The position numbers and the translations under genes were made by a program. Below, one piece after another: positions 55,153 to 63,835 of a DNA stretch of 64,000 nt; position 1 is the first letter of the stretch, and every line of letters starts with the position of its first letter. The stretch is from Qipengyuania psychrotolerans (lineage in GTDB: Bacteria; Pseudomonadota; Alphaproteobacteria; Sphingomonadales; Sphingomonadaceae): contig NZ_CP081297.1 of the NCBI RefSeq assembly GCF_019711355.1, forward strand, positions 868,001 through 932,000, given 5' to 3'. The notes under the pieces are model-generated. The model made no database searches. It saw only the letters and a list, made by a program, of their open reading frames with translations, and was not told where the DNA came from.

Positions 55153-56385
55153 ATGCGCAATCTACTTTTCATCGCCGTTTCCTCGCTCGCCTTGGCAGCA
55201 TGCGGAGCCGACGGGCAGGCCGAACAGGACAATACCGAAACGGCGTCGACGCAACCCGCATCCGATCCGGGTTATGAAACCTACAGCGCGGACAATCAGG
55301 CCGATACGATGGCGTCGAATGACGATCGCTATCAAAATGAAATGGCCAAGGACACTGCGAGTGATCCGGCCAAGTCTTCGGAGCCAGCAGATACGGAAAA
55401 GCGTCCGGTCATGCAGGCCCAGGTCGTACTTGATCGTATGGGCTGGGGCCCCGGCGTCATCGACGGCAAGATGGGCATGAGCACCGAAAACGCGCTCCTG
55501 GGATTTCAGGAAGCGAACGATCTGGAAACGACCGGCAAGCTGGACGAGCCAACCAAGCAGGCACTCGCCGATTGGGGAAAAATCCCCGCGACCCGTGTCG
55601 TGACCATTCCGGCCAGCTGGAGCGATCTCGAGTTCACCGACATGCCAGAAGAAACGGCGGCCAAGGCCAAGCTTGAAAAGATGGGCTACAAGTCACTCGA
55701 CGAAAAATTGGCAGAGCGGTTTCACACGACGGTAGACGTCCTCAAGCAACTGAACCCCGGCGGGAAGCCTGCCGGAGTGAAGAATGGCAGTGGAACAGAC
55801 CCCAAGCCAACCGAAACCCCGGACGTCGAACGGTCTGACGGGGAAGCAAAGGGCTTCTTCACGGCCGGCCAGCAAATCCGCGTTCCCAATATCGGGGCGG
55901 ACGCCATCAAGGCAGGTTCCATTGGCGATCAGGGTTGGCAGCAAACGCTGGCCAGCCTCGGTGTTGGTAGCGACCAGCCGCAGGTCGACCGCATCGTCGT
56001 CAGCAAGTCGAACGACACGCTGCGCGCTTATCAGGGCGATAAGCTTGTCGCGCTGTTCACCGTAAGCTCGGGTTCAAGCGAGTTTCCGCTTCCGATCGGT
56101 GAATGGGATATCCTCGGCAAAGCGTACAATCCGCCTTACAGCTATGATCCCAAGGTACTGGGACAGGGTGAAGGTGAAACCTATTCGCTCCCGCCCGGTC
56201 CCAATGGTCCGGTTGGCGTGGTCTGGATCGATCTGAGCAAGGAACATTACGGCATTCACGGCACACCCGATCCAGAAACCATCGGACGTGCGCAAAGCAG
56301 TGGATGCGTGCGGCTCACCAATTGGGACGCTGCGCGTCTGGCGCAAATGGTATCCCAGTCGACGCAGGTGATCTTCGAAGCCTGA
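55153..56385 (+). CDS. Lipoprotein L,D-transpeptidase with peptidoglycan-binding domain
   Basis: Protein of 410 residues. The signal ends in L-A-A-C17 (lipoprotein). After an acidic linker, about 80-140 match a peptidoglycan-binding domain (V-L-D-R-M-G-W-G-P-G-V-I-D-G-K-M-G), then a LysM-like stretch (about 175-200), then a YkuD domain. His369 in I-H-G-T and Cys385 in S-S-G-C-V-R-L are the catalytic pair. It forms 3-3 cross-links or anchors proteins to peptidoglycan. It precedes an M23 peptidase by 17 bases. Confidence 0.88.
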   Translation: MRNLLFIAVSSLALAACGADGQAEQDNTETASTQPASDPGYETYSADNQADTMASNDDRYQNEMAKDTASDPAKSSEPADTEKRPVMQAQVVLDRMGWGPGVIDGKMGMSTENALLGFQEANDLETTGKLDEPTKQALADWGKIPATRVVTIPASWSDLEFTDMPEETAAKAKLEKMGYKSLDEKLAERFHTTVDVLKQLNPGGKPAGVKNGSGTDPKPTETPDVERSDGEAKGFFTAGQQIRVPNIGADAIKAGSIGDQGWQQTLASLGVGSDQPQVDRIVVSKSNDTLRAYQGDKLVALFTVSSGSSEFPLPIGEWDILGKAYNPPYSYDPKVLGQGEGETYSLPPGPNGPVGVVWIDLSKEHYGIHGTPDPETIGRAQSSGCVRLTNWDAARLAQMVSQSTQVIFEA

Positions 56386-56402
56386 TAGGCTAAGGAGCAC
56401 GC

Positions 56403-57092
56403 ATGAACCTAGTCGACCGCATACTTACCATCGTCGTTACCGCCACGATCACCAGCTTCGTCTGGATCGTGGCGGGCGGCAGCCTGATCGAAAACGCCAA
56501 CAGCGACAGCCAGCGAGACGCGACAAGGCCAGCCGAAGCTGCGCCGAGTCCTTCGCCGAGCGAAACTGCGCCCGGAGTAGCCGATATGGCTACCGATTCT
56601 CCGGAAGCTGGCGCTCTTGATACTCGCACACCAAACGCTCCATCGTCGCAGGACGCCGGACAGTTGATGGTGCCGGTGAAGAACATTCGGCCATCGGATC
56701 TGACGGATACGTTCAGCGATTCGCGCGCCGGGGGTGTCCGCCTTCACGAAGCAATCGACATCATGGCGCCCAAAGGCACCAGCGTCGTGGCCGCTGCCCC
56801 CGGTACAGTGGAAAAGCTGTTCCGTTCGGATGCGGGCGGTCTGACGATCTATGTGCGCTCACCCGACGGCGAGACGATCCACTATTACGCGCATCTGGAT
56901 GAATATGCGGAGGGCCTGAAAGAGGGCCAGCGCGTGCGCCGAGGCCAGCGTCTTGGCACGGTCGGTTCCAGCGGAAACGCATCCGACGAGGCGCCGCACC
57001 TGCACTTTGCGATATTGCAGACCACCGCAGATGCAGAATGGTGGGAGCCGGCCAACGCCGTAAACCCCTATCCGCTGCTGACTTCGCGCTGA
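56403..57092 (+). CDS. M23-family peptidoglycan endopeptidase (LytM type)
   Basis: Protein of 229 residues with an N-terminal membrane anchor (about 8-26), a Ser/Ala/Pro-rich linker and a LytM domain at 92-225. Zinc ligands are seen: His115 and Asp119 in R-L-H-E-A-I-D, His201 in P-H-L-H-F, with His164 and His199 as catalytic partners. It should cut peptide cross-links and be active, unlike degenerate EnvC/NlpD forms. It follows the transpeptidase and may act with it. Confidence 0.88.
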   Translation: MNLVDRILTIVVTATITSFVWIVAGGSLIENANSDSQRDATRPAEAAPSPSPSETAPGVADMATDSPEAGALDTRTPNAPSSQDAGQLMVPVKNIRPSDLTDTFSDSRAGGVRLHEAIDIMAPKGTSVVAAAPGTVEKLFRSDAGGLTIYVRSPDGETIHYYAHLDEYAEGLKEGQRVRRGQRLGTVGSSGNASDEAPHLHFAILQTTADAEWWEPANAVNPYPLLTSR

Positions 57093-57098
57093 GGCAGT

Positions 57099-57470
57099 TT
57101 AACTGGCGATAGGTCCTGCACGGTGGCAGCGAAGGCGGCCGAGCTTGCCGTTGCGGTCCATTTCCTGAAGCAGTCCGGAAGACAGCAGCATCATGCGGTG
57201 GCCCTTCATGGGTCCGCGGGTGAAAGTTACGCGCTTGCCTTCGAGCAGATAAGTGCCCGAGCCTTTGTCGGTACGATAGCTCGACGCTCCGGTGATGGCG
57301 AAATTATGGGCGGGCAGTTCCTCCCACGCGGCACCAGTGGCGCTGCCGGGCAGGGCGCAGACGTACTCGCCCTGCGGCAACAAGCCGAGACGGCCCTGTG
57401 CCTGTGCGCCCGGTATGGCGCTCAATGCGAATGCTGTTGCAGCGATGCAGATGGCGATGCGGCGTGTCAT
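57099..57470 (-). CDS. Secreted protein, unknown function
   Basis: I do not recognise this 123-residue protein. It has a signal peptide (hydrophobic 5-18, A-Q-A before Q-G-R). The mature part contains G-E-Y-V-C-A-L-P-G-S and a late G-R-L-R-C-H, so one disulfide is possible, and a beta-rich centre. An ATG five codons upstream is also possible. It converges on the M23 gene with six bases between the stops and is divergent from efp. Confidence 0.65.
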   Translation of the reverse strand: MTRRIAICIAATAFALSAIPGAQAQGRLGLLPQGEYVCALPGSATGAAWEELPAHNFAITGASSYRTDKGSGTYLLEGKRVTFTRGPMKGHRMMLLSSGLLQEMDRNGKLGRLRCHRAGPIAS

Positions 57471-57633
57471 ATCCTTGGCCTCCATCTCGCAATATAGGCG
57501 TAATGCCTGAATTTTCCATTGCCTTGCTCCTTTGCCCTGCCTCGGGTAAGGCGCGCGGCGCACGTCCGCCCCGCACGAATCCTCGTGTGAATTCCAAGGG
57601 GCGGCGCTCTTTCACATCGAAGGCAGGTTTCTC

Positions 57634-58197
57634 ATGAAGATCAGCGGCGTGGACATCCGTCCGGGCAATATCATCGAATACGAACGCGGCATCTGGAAAG
57701 TTGCCAAGATTCAGCACACGCAGCCCGGCAAGGGCGGTGCCTATATGCAGGTCGAAATGAAGAACCTGCAGGATGGCCGCAAGACCAACGTGCGCTTCCG
57801 CAGCGCCGATACGGTCGAAAAGGTGCGTCTCGAAACGCAGGACTATCAGTTCCTTTACGAAGATGGCGACATGCTGGTCTTCATGGACCAGGACACGTTC
57901 GAGCAAATTACACTGCCTTCCGATCTTCTCGGAGACGCCCGCGCGTTTCTGCAGGACGGAATGCAGGTGAAGCTGGAACTGTGGGAAGAAAAGCCGATTT
58001 CGGTCGAACTTCCTGCGCAGATCGAAGCTGAAATCGTCGAGGCCGACGCCGTGGTGAAGGGGCAGACAGCTTCTTCCAGCTACAAGCCGGCCGTACTCGA
58101 CAATGGCGTTCGCATCATGGTCCCGCCGCATATCGAAAGCGGCACGCGCATCATCGTCGACGTTTACGAACAGACCTACGTCGGTAAAGCCAGCTAA
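57634..58197 (+). CDS. efp: Elongation factor P
   Basis: Ribosome-binding factor of 187 residues that helps form bonds at consecutive prolines. Its three beta domains are recognised: [12 protein letters not shown] at the start, and [14 protein letters not shown] at the end. The modified loop is P31-G-K33-G-G-A, so the tip is lysine, the type that can be beta-lysylated or left bare; no modification gene lies in the window. It starts a likely efp-58210-suhB transcript. Confidence 0.95.
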   Translation: MKISGVDIRPGNIIEYERGIWKVAKIQHTQPGKGGAYMQVEMKNLQDGRKTNVRFRSADTVEKVRLETQDYQFLYEDGDMLVFMDQDTFEQITLPSDLLGDARAFLQDGMQVKLELWEEKPISVELPAQIEAEIVEADAVVKGQTASSSYKPAVLDNGVRIMVPPHIESGTRIIVDVYEQTYVGKAS

Positions 58198-58209
58198 GGG
58201 ACGCCGTTC

Positions 58210-58563
58210 ATGGGAAAATCCATCGCCAGCCGCTTCGACCATGTCGATATCGCGAAAAGCACTTTGCGGGCCGTCATCATCAACGATGACGAGCTGACGC
58301 TGGAGATGGATTTCTGCCTTGAACCGGGCCACCCCGAATACGAGGCACCCGGCGCAGACGAGGCAAACTGCTTCCACCCCGGAATGCTCAAGTTTGCCGG
58401 CATTTCCAAGCTCAGCCTCGACCGCCGCGATACGGGCTCGGAAGGCATGCAGCGCCGTTTCGCGATCGACACTTTCAACATCGAGGGCACCAAGTTCGAC
58501 ATGGCCTGTGAGTGGGGCGACATCCACCTGCAGGCGCGTTCGATCCGCGTCCTCACCGAATAA
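58210..58563 (+). CDS. Conserved-looking protein of unknown function between efp and suhB
   Basis: I do not recognise this 117-residue cytoplasmic protein. It has no signal or membrane segment. It is rich in Asp, Glu and Phe, with E-P-G-H-P-E-Y, N-C-F-H-P-G-M-L-K-F and F-D-M-A-C-E-W-G-D-I-H as notable segments; His, Cys and Asp/Glu residues could bind metal. AAGGGA precedes the ATG. It sits 12 bases after efp and nine before suhB, so it is probably co-transcribed with both. Confidence 0.7.
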   Translation: MGKSIASRFDHVDIAKSTLRAVIINDDELTLEMDFCLEPGHPEYEAPGADEANCFHPGMLKFAGISKLSLDRRDTGSEGMQRRFAIDTFNIEGTKFDMACEWGDIHLQARSIRVLTE

Positions 58564-58572
58564 GAGATACCC

Positions 58573-59394
58573 ATGGCTGCAATTTCCGGAATTATCCGCG
58601 TGATGGAGAAGGCCGCGCGCAAGGCGGGTGGCCGCCTACGCCGCGACTTCGGCGAAATCGAACACCTGCAGGTGAGCCGCAAGGGACCTGCCGATTTCGT
58701 GTCGAAGGCCGACATGCGCAGCGAACGCACGCTCTATGACGAACTGCTCGCAGCACGTCCCGACTGGGGCTTCGAAATGGAAGAGGCCGGCACTATCGAA
58801 GGTGCAGAAGGCATGCCGCGCTGGATCGTCGATCCGCTCGATGGCACCAGCAACTTCCTTCACGGCATCCCGCACTTCGCGATCAGCATCGCGGTGCAGG
58901 AGCGCAAGCTGGGCAGCGACGATTGGGGCGATGTAACCGCAGCTGTCGTTTACAACCCGGTGACCGACGAGACTTTCTGGGCGGAAAAGACCCGCGGCGC
59001 ATGGCTGCAAGATGCGCGCCTGCGCGTCTCTTCGCGCCGCAATCTGTCCGACGCGCTTATCGCGACCGGCATTCCGTTCAACGGCCACGGCGATTTTGCT
59101 GAATGGTCGAAGATATTCGCCGCCGTTGGTCCCAACGTGGCAGGCATCCGGCGCTATGGCGCAGCTTCGCTTGACCTCGCGTGGCTTGCCGCTGGCCGTT
59201 TCGACGGCTTTTGGGAAAGCGGCCTCAACGATTGGGATACTGCTGCAGGCTGCCTGATCCTGCGCGAAGCGGGCGGCTTTGTGTCCGACTATCGCGGTCG
59301 TTCGCAGCCGATCCATTCCAAGCAGGTTCTGGCCGCAAACGATGCTTTGCATTCAAAGCTGCACAAAATGCTCGTTAACGCCTTGAAGGCATGA
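58573..59394 (+). CDS. suhB: Inositol-1-monophosphatase SuhB
   Basis: Metal-dependent phosphatase of 273 residues. Metal motifs are D-F-V-S-K-A-D, M-E-E-A-G, W-I-V-D-P-L-D-G-T-S-N-F-L-H-G and L-N-D-W-D-T-A-A-G-C-L-I-L-R-E-A-G-G. In proteobacteria SuhB also helps rRNA antitermination; whether it does so here is unknown. It is the last gene before tRNA-Leu, with a hairpin between them. Confidence 0.9.
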   Translation: MAAISGIIRVMEKAARKAGGRLRRDFGEIEHLQVSRKGPADFVSKADMRSERTLYDELLAARPDWGFEMEEAGTIEGAEGMPRWIVDPLDGTSNFLHGIPHFAISIAVQERKLGSDDWGDVTAAVVYNPVTDETFWAEKTRGAWLQDARLRVSSRRNLSDALIATGIPFNGHGDFAEWSKIFAAVGPNVAGIRRYGAASLDLAWLAAGRFDGFWESGLNDWDTAAGCLILREAGGFVSDYRGRSQPIHSKQVLAANDALHSKLHKMLVNALKA

Positions 59395-59397
59395 GCT

Positions 59398-59419
59398 TGC
59401 GCGGCTAATCACCCGCGCA
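59398..59419. repeat. Hairpin between suhB and tRNA-Leu
   Basis: TGCGCGG (59398-59404) pairs with CCGCGCA (59413-59419) around an 8-base loop. There is no T-run, so it could be a processing or pause site if the tRNA is read from the suhB transcript. I found no good promoter for the tRNA in the 33 bases before it. Confidence 0.4.
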
Positions 59420-59427
59420 CGCCCGGG

Positions 59428-59512
59428 GCCCCTGTGGTGGAATTGGTAGACGCGCTCGACTCAAAATCGAGTTTCTTCGGAAGTGCCCGTTCGAGTCGGG
59501 CCAGGGGCACCA
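59428..59512 (+). tRNA. tRNA-Leu (CAA)
   Basis: An 85-base tRNA with a long variable arm and encoded CCA. Acceptor GCCCCTG/CAGGGGC; anticodon stem CTCGA/TCGAG with loop CTCAAAA gives anticodon CAA. It reads UUG codons, the same triplet proposed as a start codon for two genes here. Confidence 0.95.
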
Positions 59513-59592
59513 TTCCTTTTTTGTTGTAACCATCACGGATTCCGGCACGAACAGCCGGACCGAGATGCCATTTCGGCAAAAAGGGATTGAAC

Positions 59593-60198
59593 ATGACAAG
59601 CCGCAACCATGCAGCCGCCATTGGCGCAGCGCTCCTGCTCACCGTGGCGAGCCAGATTTTCTACATCACGATCGTCTCCGGCTCCGACAATGAGATGCTC
59701 CGGCCGATGACGTGGTTCACCGAGCTGTTTGCTTTCACGGCGGTTACGGTGCTGTCCTTTGCGCAAGCTATCAGGCGCCCGCACAGGGCCGTCCTGTGGT
59801 CGATGATCGGCTTTTCGGGGTTGCTGAACGTGCTCCAGGTCTCAATTGGCCTGTCGATGTTCGCCCCAGCGATGGAAGCTGGCGAGAGCGTGCCACAATT
59901 GTTTGCGGCGATCCTGGCGGGTGCGTTCTTTCTCTATTTCCTGGCAAAACTCGTACTGGGCATCGCCGCCATAGAAGTTGGGACGAACCTTTATCGCAGG
60001 GGCTCTGCTGTGGGCAAGGTGACCGGGCTGCTCGCGCTTGTTGCCGGTATGGCTGCTATCGGCCTCAATTTCCTGGCCATGGTTGATGCCAAACCGTGGA
60101 CCTTTGCTGCTGGCGGAGCGGGCACGGCAGCCACCGCGCTGTTGGCGCTTGCCCTTTTTGTGCAGGCCAAAGACACCGCTGCAGCGCCTGAAGCATGA
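59593..60198 (+). CDS. Uncharacterised integral membrane protein
   Basis: Protein of about 201 residues with six likely membrane segments (about 8-28, 40-60, 68-90, 98-122, 132-155, 165-190). I do not recognise a family with confidence. No catalytic or transport motif is visible. The ATG at 59593 is preceded by AAGGGATTG; a TTG two codons earlier is also possible. It lies 67 bases before the SLC13 gene, on the same strand. Confidence 0.65.
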   Translation: MTSRNHAAAIGAALLLTVASQIFYITIVSGSDNEMLRPMTWFTELFAFTAVTVLSFAQAIRRPHRAVLWSMIGFSGLLNVLQVSIGLSMFAPAMEAGESVPQLFAAILAGAFFLYFLAKLVLGIAAIEVGTNLYRRGSAVGKVTGLLALVAGMAAIGLNFLAMVDAKPWTFAAGGAGTAATALLALALFVQAKDTAAAPEA

Positions 60199-60265
60199 TC
60201 CAGATTGGCAATAAGAGCGAAAACCCCTTGATATTCCGGCAGAGCGGTGGAATTCAGCGCCCCGG

Positions 60266-62101
60266 ATGATCGGGATCCCGTCCTATCACGCGATTGCCGC
60301 CATGGCGGTAACCATCGCCATGTTCGTCGCTTTTGCGCGCGGGCGGATGTCCATCGAAATTATATCGCTGCTGACAATCGCGGTGATTGCTGTCGGCTTG
60401 TATTTCTTCCCTCTGGAAGGCAGCGAGCCGACGGACGGACTCCAGCTCGCATTTTCCGGTTTCGGTCATTATGCATTGATCACCATCTGCGCGCTCATGG
60501 TGATGGGGCGCGGCCTGGTGGTTACCGGTGCGCTGGAACCGGCTGCTCGTGTGCTGGAGAGGATCTTCAAGGTCAATCTCCAGCTTGGCCTGCTGTTTTC
60601 ACTGGTCGTCTGTTTCTTCCTTTCGATGTTCGTCAACAACACCCCGGTCTTGGTGCTGCTGATCCCGATTTTCGTGGCGCTGGCAGAGCGCGGCCTGATG
60701 CCCGCGTCCAAGACGTTGATCCCGCTCAATGCCGCATCGCTGCTGGGCGGGGTGGCGACAACGATCGGTACATCGACGAACATCCTGGTCGTTTCCATCG
60801 CGGTCGATCTGGGGATGGAGCGTATGGGCGTGTTCCATTTCACCCCCATCGTCATCGTCGCCTGCCTTGTCGCTCTTCCATACGTCTGGCTGGTCATGCC
60901 GCGGATGCTGAAGAATAATCACATCGAGCAGGTCCACGCACTTCGCCAGTTTGAAACGCGGCTTCGCGTGACAGAGCAATCGATCCTCAATGGCAAGGAA
61001 TTGTCCGAAGTCGCATCGCGCCTGCCAGACGGCATTGCCTTTCACGATGTTCCGCCGGGCCTCCTGCGCCCACAGCACCGGCTGTTGATGACCGGTACCC
61101 ACGCCGCCATCGAAGAAGCGATGTCGGTACTGAGGGGCGATGCCGCCCCCAGCTGGGTGATCGACCGAATCCGGCGCAGCTCGCACAGCGAGGGCACCGA
61201 CATTGCGGTTGTCGAAATGACCGTGACGGCGGATTCGCGCCTCATTGGACGCACGCTGCCTAGCTCGGGTATCGCCGATCTCTACGGCGTGGCCGTGATC
61301 GGCACGCACCGTCCGGACAGGCTACTCGGCGAAAAGGACAGTTTTTCCGAAGGCGGCGATATGCGCCTGATGGAAGGTGACGTCCTGCTCGTCATGGGAT
61401 TGCCCGATGACATCGCCAAATTCGAACGAGCAGACAGCCTCCTGACCCTTGAAGGCCGGCGCGAGCTGCCGCGACGTTCAAAAGCAGTACTGGCGGCTGC
61501 GATCATGGGTGCAGCAGTTGCGCTGGCCTCGGTCGGGCTGCCGTTCTTCGGGGCGCAGGGTTTCTACCTGTTGAAGGTGCCGATTGCGATTTCTGCGCTG
61601 CTTGGCGCGATCCTGATGTTTGTGACAGGGTGCGTGAAATTCGACAGGGTTGGCCGCGCCTTGTCGGCGTCCGTGATCGTGCTGGTTGCCTCCAGTATCG
61701 CGCTGGGCCGCGTGATCCTTGAAAGCGGGGCGGCGGACTGGATCGGCCTCGTCATGGCGAGCGGGCTGCAATACCTCACTCCGGCGGCTTCATTGGCAGT
61801 GATCATGCTGACCATGACGGTCATCACCAATTTCGCGTCCAACGCCACGGCTGCGACCGTGGGAACCCCGATTGCCTTTGCCATTGCTCTCCAGCTTGGC
61901 CTGCCGCCAGAGCCTATGGTGCTCGCGGTGCTGTTCGGCTGTAACCTGTGTTATGCCACCCCGATTGCCTATCAGACGAACATGCTGATCATGTCCGAAG
62001 GCAGCTACGAGTTTTTCGACTATGTCCGGACCGGCGTGCCGTTGGTTATCCTCATGGTCATTTCATTATCGGCGGCGCTGGTCTTCACCTACGGTCTGTA
62101 G
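60266..62101 (+). CDS. SLC13/DASS-like permease with TrkA-C domains
   Basis: Membrane protein of 611 residues. Residues 1-215 and about 405-611 carry hydrophobic segments of a Na+/anion or arsenite-like permease, with V-N-N-T-P-V-L-V-L-L-I-P and its repeat partner N-F-A-S-N-A-T-A-A-T-V-G-T-P. About 220-395 is soluble and resembles two TrkA-C (RCK_C) ligand domains, including G-D-V-L-L-V-M-G-L-P. The ion is unknown. The ribosome site is weak. Confidence 0.82.
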   Translation: MIGIPSYHAIAAMAVTIAMFVAFARGRMSIEIISLLTIAVIAVGLYFFPLEGSEPTDGLQLAFSGFGHYALITICALMVMGRGLVVTGALEPAARVLERIFKVNLQLGLLFSLVVCFFLSMFVNNTPVLVLLIPIFVALAERGLMPASKTLIPLNAASLLGGVATTIGTSTNILVVSIAVDLGMERMGVFHFTPIVIVACLVALPYVWLVMPRMLKNNHIEQVHALRQFETRLRVTEQSILNGKELSEVASRLPDGIAFHDVPPGLLRPQHRLLMTGTHAAIEEAMSVLRGDAAPSWVIDRIRRSSHSEGTDIAVVEMTVTADSRLIGRTLPSSGIADLYGVAVIGTHRPDRLLGEKDSFSEGGDMRLMEGDVLLVMGLPDDIAKFERADSLLTLEGRRELPRRSKAVLAAAIMGAAVALASVGLPFFGAQGFYLLKVPIAISALLGAILMFVTGCVKFDRVGRALSASVIVLVASSIALGRVILESGAADWIGLVMASGLQYLTPAASLAVIMLTMTVITNFASNATAATVGTPIAFAIALQLGLPPEPMVLAVLFGCNLCYATPIAYQTNMLIMSEGSYEFFDYVRTGVPLVILMVISLSAALVFTYGL

Positions 62102-62218
62102 GGCTTTCCTACCGGGGCAGGCTCTGCCAGACAGGGCGCGAAATCGGGAAACGGGCGGGCTGGCCGATTTGCCCCCTGGACCGTGTTCCATGTGTTCCAT
62201 CGGTAAGGGGAGATACCC

Positions 62219-63553
62219 GTGAAATCCTATATTCGTCCTACATTTGCGGCGTTGGTCGCTCTGACCGTCGCCGCTCCGGCTGCCGCGCAGGACCTGCGTG
62301 CCACGCTGGCCGAGGATATGCCCGACCTGATGGAGCTTTACCGCGATCTCCACGCGCATCCCGAACTCAGCTTTGAAGAACACAAGACTGCCGCAAAGCT
62401 GGCCAAGCGGATGAAGGCACTCGGCTTCGAAGTCACGGAGGGCGTCGGTCAGACTGGTGTCGTCTCGGTCATGCGCAATGGTGACGGTCCGGTCGTAATG
62501 CTGCGCGCAGACATGGACGGTCTGCCGGTGGTTGAACAAACCGGCCTGCCATATGCCAGCAAGGAAACAGCAACTCCCGCCAGCGGCGTAACCACCGGCG
62601 TTATGCACGCCTGCGGACACGACACGCACATGACGGGCTTCATTGGCGCGGCGCAGCTGCTGGTCGATCACAAGGACGAATGGCAGGGCACGCTGGTCAT
62701 GATCCTCCAGCCCGCAGAGGAACTGGGGCTGGGCGCGCTCGCGATGATCGAAGACGGGCTCTACACGCGCTTTCCCAAGCCGGAATACGTGCTTGGCTTC
62801 CATGATGCAGCAGCGCCTGCTCCGGCAGGGACCATCGGCTATACGCCGGGCTATGCGCTAGCTAATGTCGACAGCGTGGACATCACGGTGAAGGGTATTG
62901 GCGGTCACGGCGCTTATCCGCACACGACAGTGGATCCGGTCGTTCTGGGCAGCGCGATCGTCATGAAACTGCAGACCGTAGTGAGCCGCAGCAGTTCGCC
63001 GCTCGATCCCGCGGTCATTACGGTTGGCAGCTTCCATGCCGGTGCCAAGCACAACATCATTTCCGATGAAGCCAAATTGCAAATCACGGTGCGCAGCTAT
63101 TCGGATGAAAGCCGACAGCTGCTGCTCGATGGCATCCGCCGCGTGGCGCGGGGTGAGGCAATGTCGGCGGGCTTGTCCGAAGAAATGATGCCCGTGGTCA
63201 CGGTGGAGGAACCGTATACTCCGTCGACTTTCAATGATCCGGAATTCTCGGAAGAACGTGCGGCATCGTTCGCGGCGCGCTTTGGTGACGAGCGGGTCAT
63301 GCAATGGCCTGCCGTGATGGGCGGCGAAGACTTCAGTCAGTTCCGCCGCGCGTCGCCGGAAGACGTGAAAAGCATGATCTTCTGGATCAGCGGGACCACT
63401 GACGAAATGCTGACAGCGCTGAAAGACGAGGGCAAGCCGCTGCCCTCGCTGCACTCGCCGTTCTGGGCGCCCGACGCGGAAAAGGTTGTCGCTACGGGAG
63501 CTGAAGCCCTGGCTAGCGCTGCAATTGACCTGATGCCAGCAAATGGCGGCTAA
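62219..63553 (+). CDS. Secreted M20-family amidohydrolase
   Basis: Protein of 444 residues with a signal peptide (P-A-A-A-Q near 20-24). Metal and catalytic motifs are H-A-H-P-E-L-S-F-E-E-H, R-A-D-M-D-G-L-P-V, M-H-A-C132-G-H134-D-T-H and L-Q-P-A-E167-E168. It is of the hippurate hydrolase / N-acyl-amino-acid amidohydrolase type, acting in the periplasm on N-acyl or N-aromatic amino acids or peptides. Start is GTG at 62219 behind AAGGGGAG. A strong terminator follows. Confidence 0.9.
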   Translation: MKSYIRPTFAALVALTVAAPAAAQDLRATLAEDMPDLMELYRDLHAHPELSFEEHKTAAKLAKRMKALGFEVTEGVGQTGVVSVMRNGDGPVVMLRADMDGLPVVEQTGLPYASKETATPASGVTTGVMHACGHDTHMTGFIGAAQLLVDHKDEWQGTLVMILQPAEELGLGALAMIEDGLYTRFPKPEYVLGFHDAAAPAPAGTIGYTPGYALANVDSVDITVKGIGGHGAYPHTTVDPVVLGSAIVMKLQTVVSRSSSPLDPAVITVGSFHAGAKHNIISDEAKLQITVRSYSDESRQLLLDGIRRVARGEAMSAGLSEEMMPVVTVEEPYTPSTFNDPEFSEERAASFAARFGDERVMQWPAVMGGEDFSQFRRASPEDVKSMIFWISGTTDEMLTALKDEGKPLPSLHSPFWAPDAEKVVATGAEALASAAIDLMPANGG

Positions 63554-63565
63554 TCCATAAATTAA

Positions 63566-63603
63566 CGGCCGCCGGAGCATTGGGGGTGCTCCGGCGGCCG
63601 TTT
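63566..63603. terminator. Strong terminator between the M20 gene and the aceA-linked gene
   Basis: A perfect 14-bp stem, 63566-63579 with 63587-63600, a 7-base loop, then TTTCTCC. The other side reads TTAAT, so it may also act on the minus-strand 63-residue gene. Confidence 0.85.
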
Positions 63604-63632
63604 CTCCTCCCCAGGAGAACTGAAATCAGGGT

Positions 63633-63824
63633 CTAGCCGTCCGAGGGCACATAGGTGCCAAGGCGGTGATGCAATGCGTTGATCTTCGCCAGTTCTTCCC
63701 GGTCATCGGTTTGGCGGGCGTAATGCATCAGCGCAGTACGGAGTAGGCGAAAGTCGGCGGTGGAGAACAGGGCGCGTGCACGGCCTGGCTCGGTCTTCGG
63801 AGTCTCTTCGGTCATGGTAGTCAT
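63633..63824 (-). CDS. 63-residue protein downstream of isocitrate lyase
   Basis: I do not recognise this small protein. It is helical and basic in the middle (F-S-T-A-D-F-R-L-L-R-T-A-L-M-H-Y) with T-Y-V-P-S-D-G at the end. AGGAGAGGAAGG precedes two possible ATG codons (63824 and 63815). It starts 11 bases after the isocitrate lyase stop, so it is probably made from that transcript. Confidence 0.7.
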   Translation of the reverse strand: MTTMTEETPKTEPGRARALFSTADFRLLRTALMHYARQTDDREELAKINALHHRLGTYVPSDG

Positions 63825-63835
63825 CCTTCCTCTCC

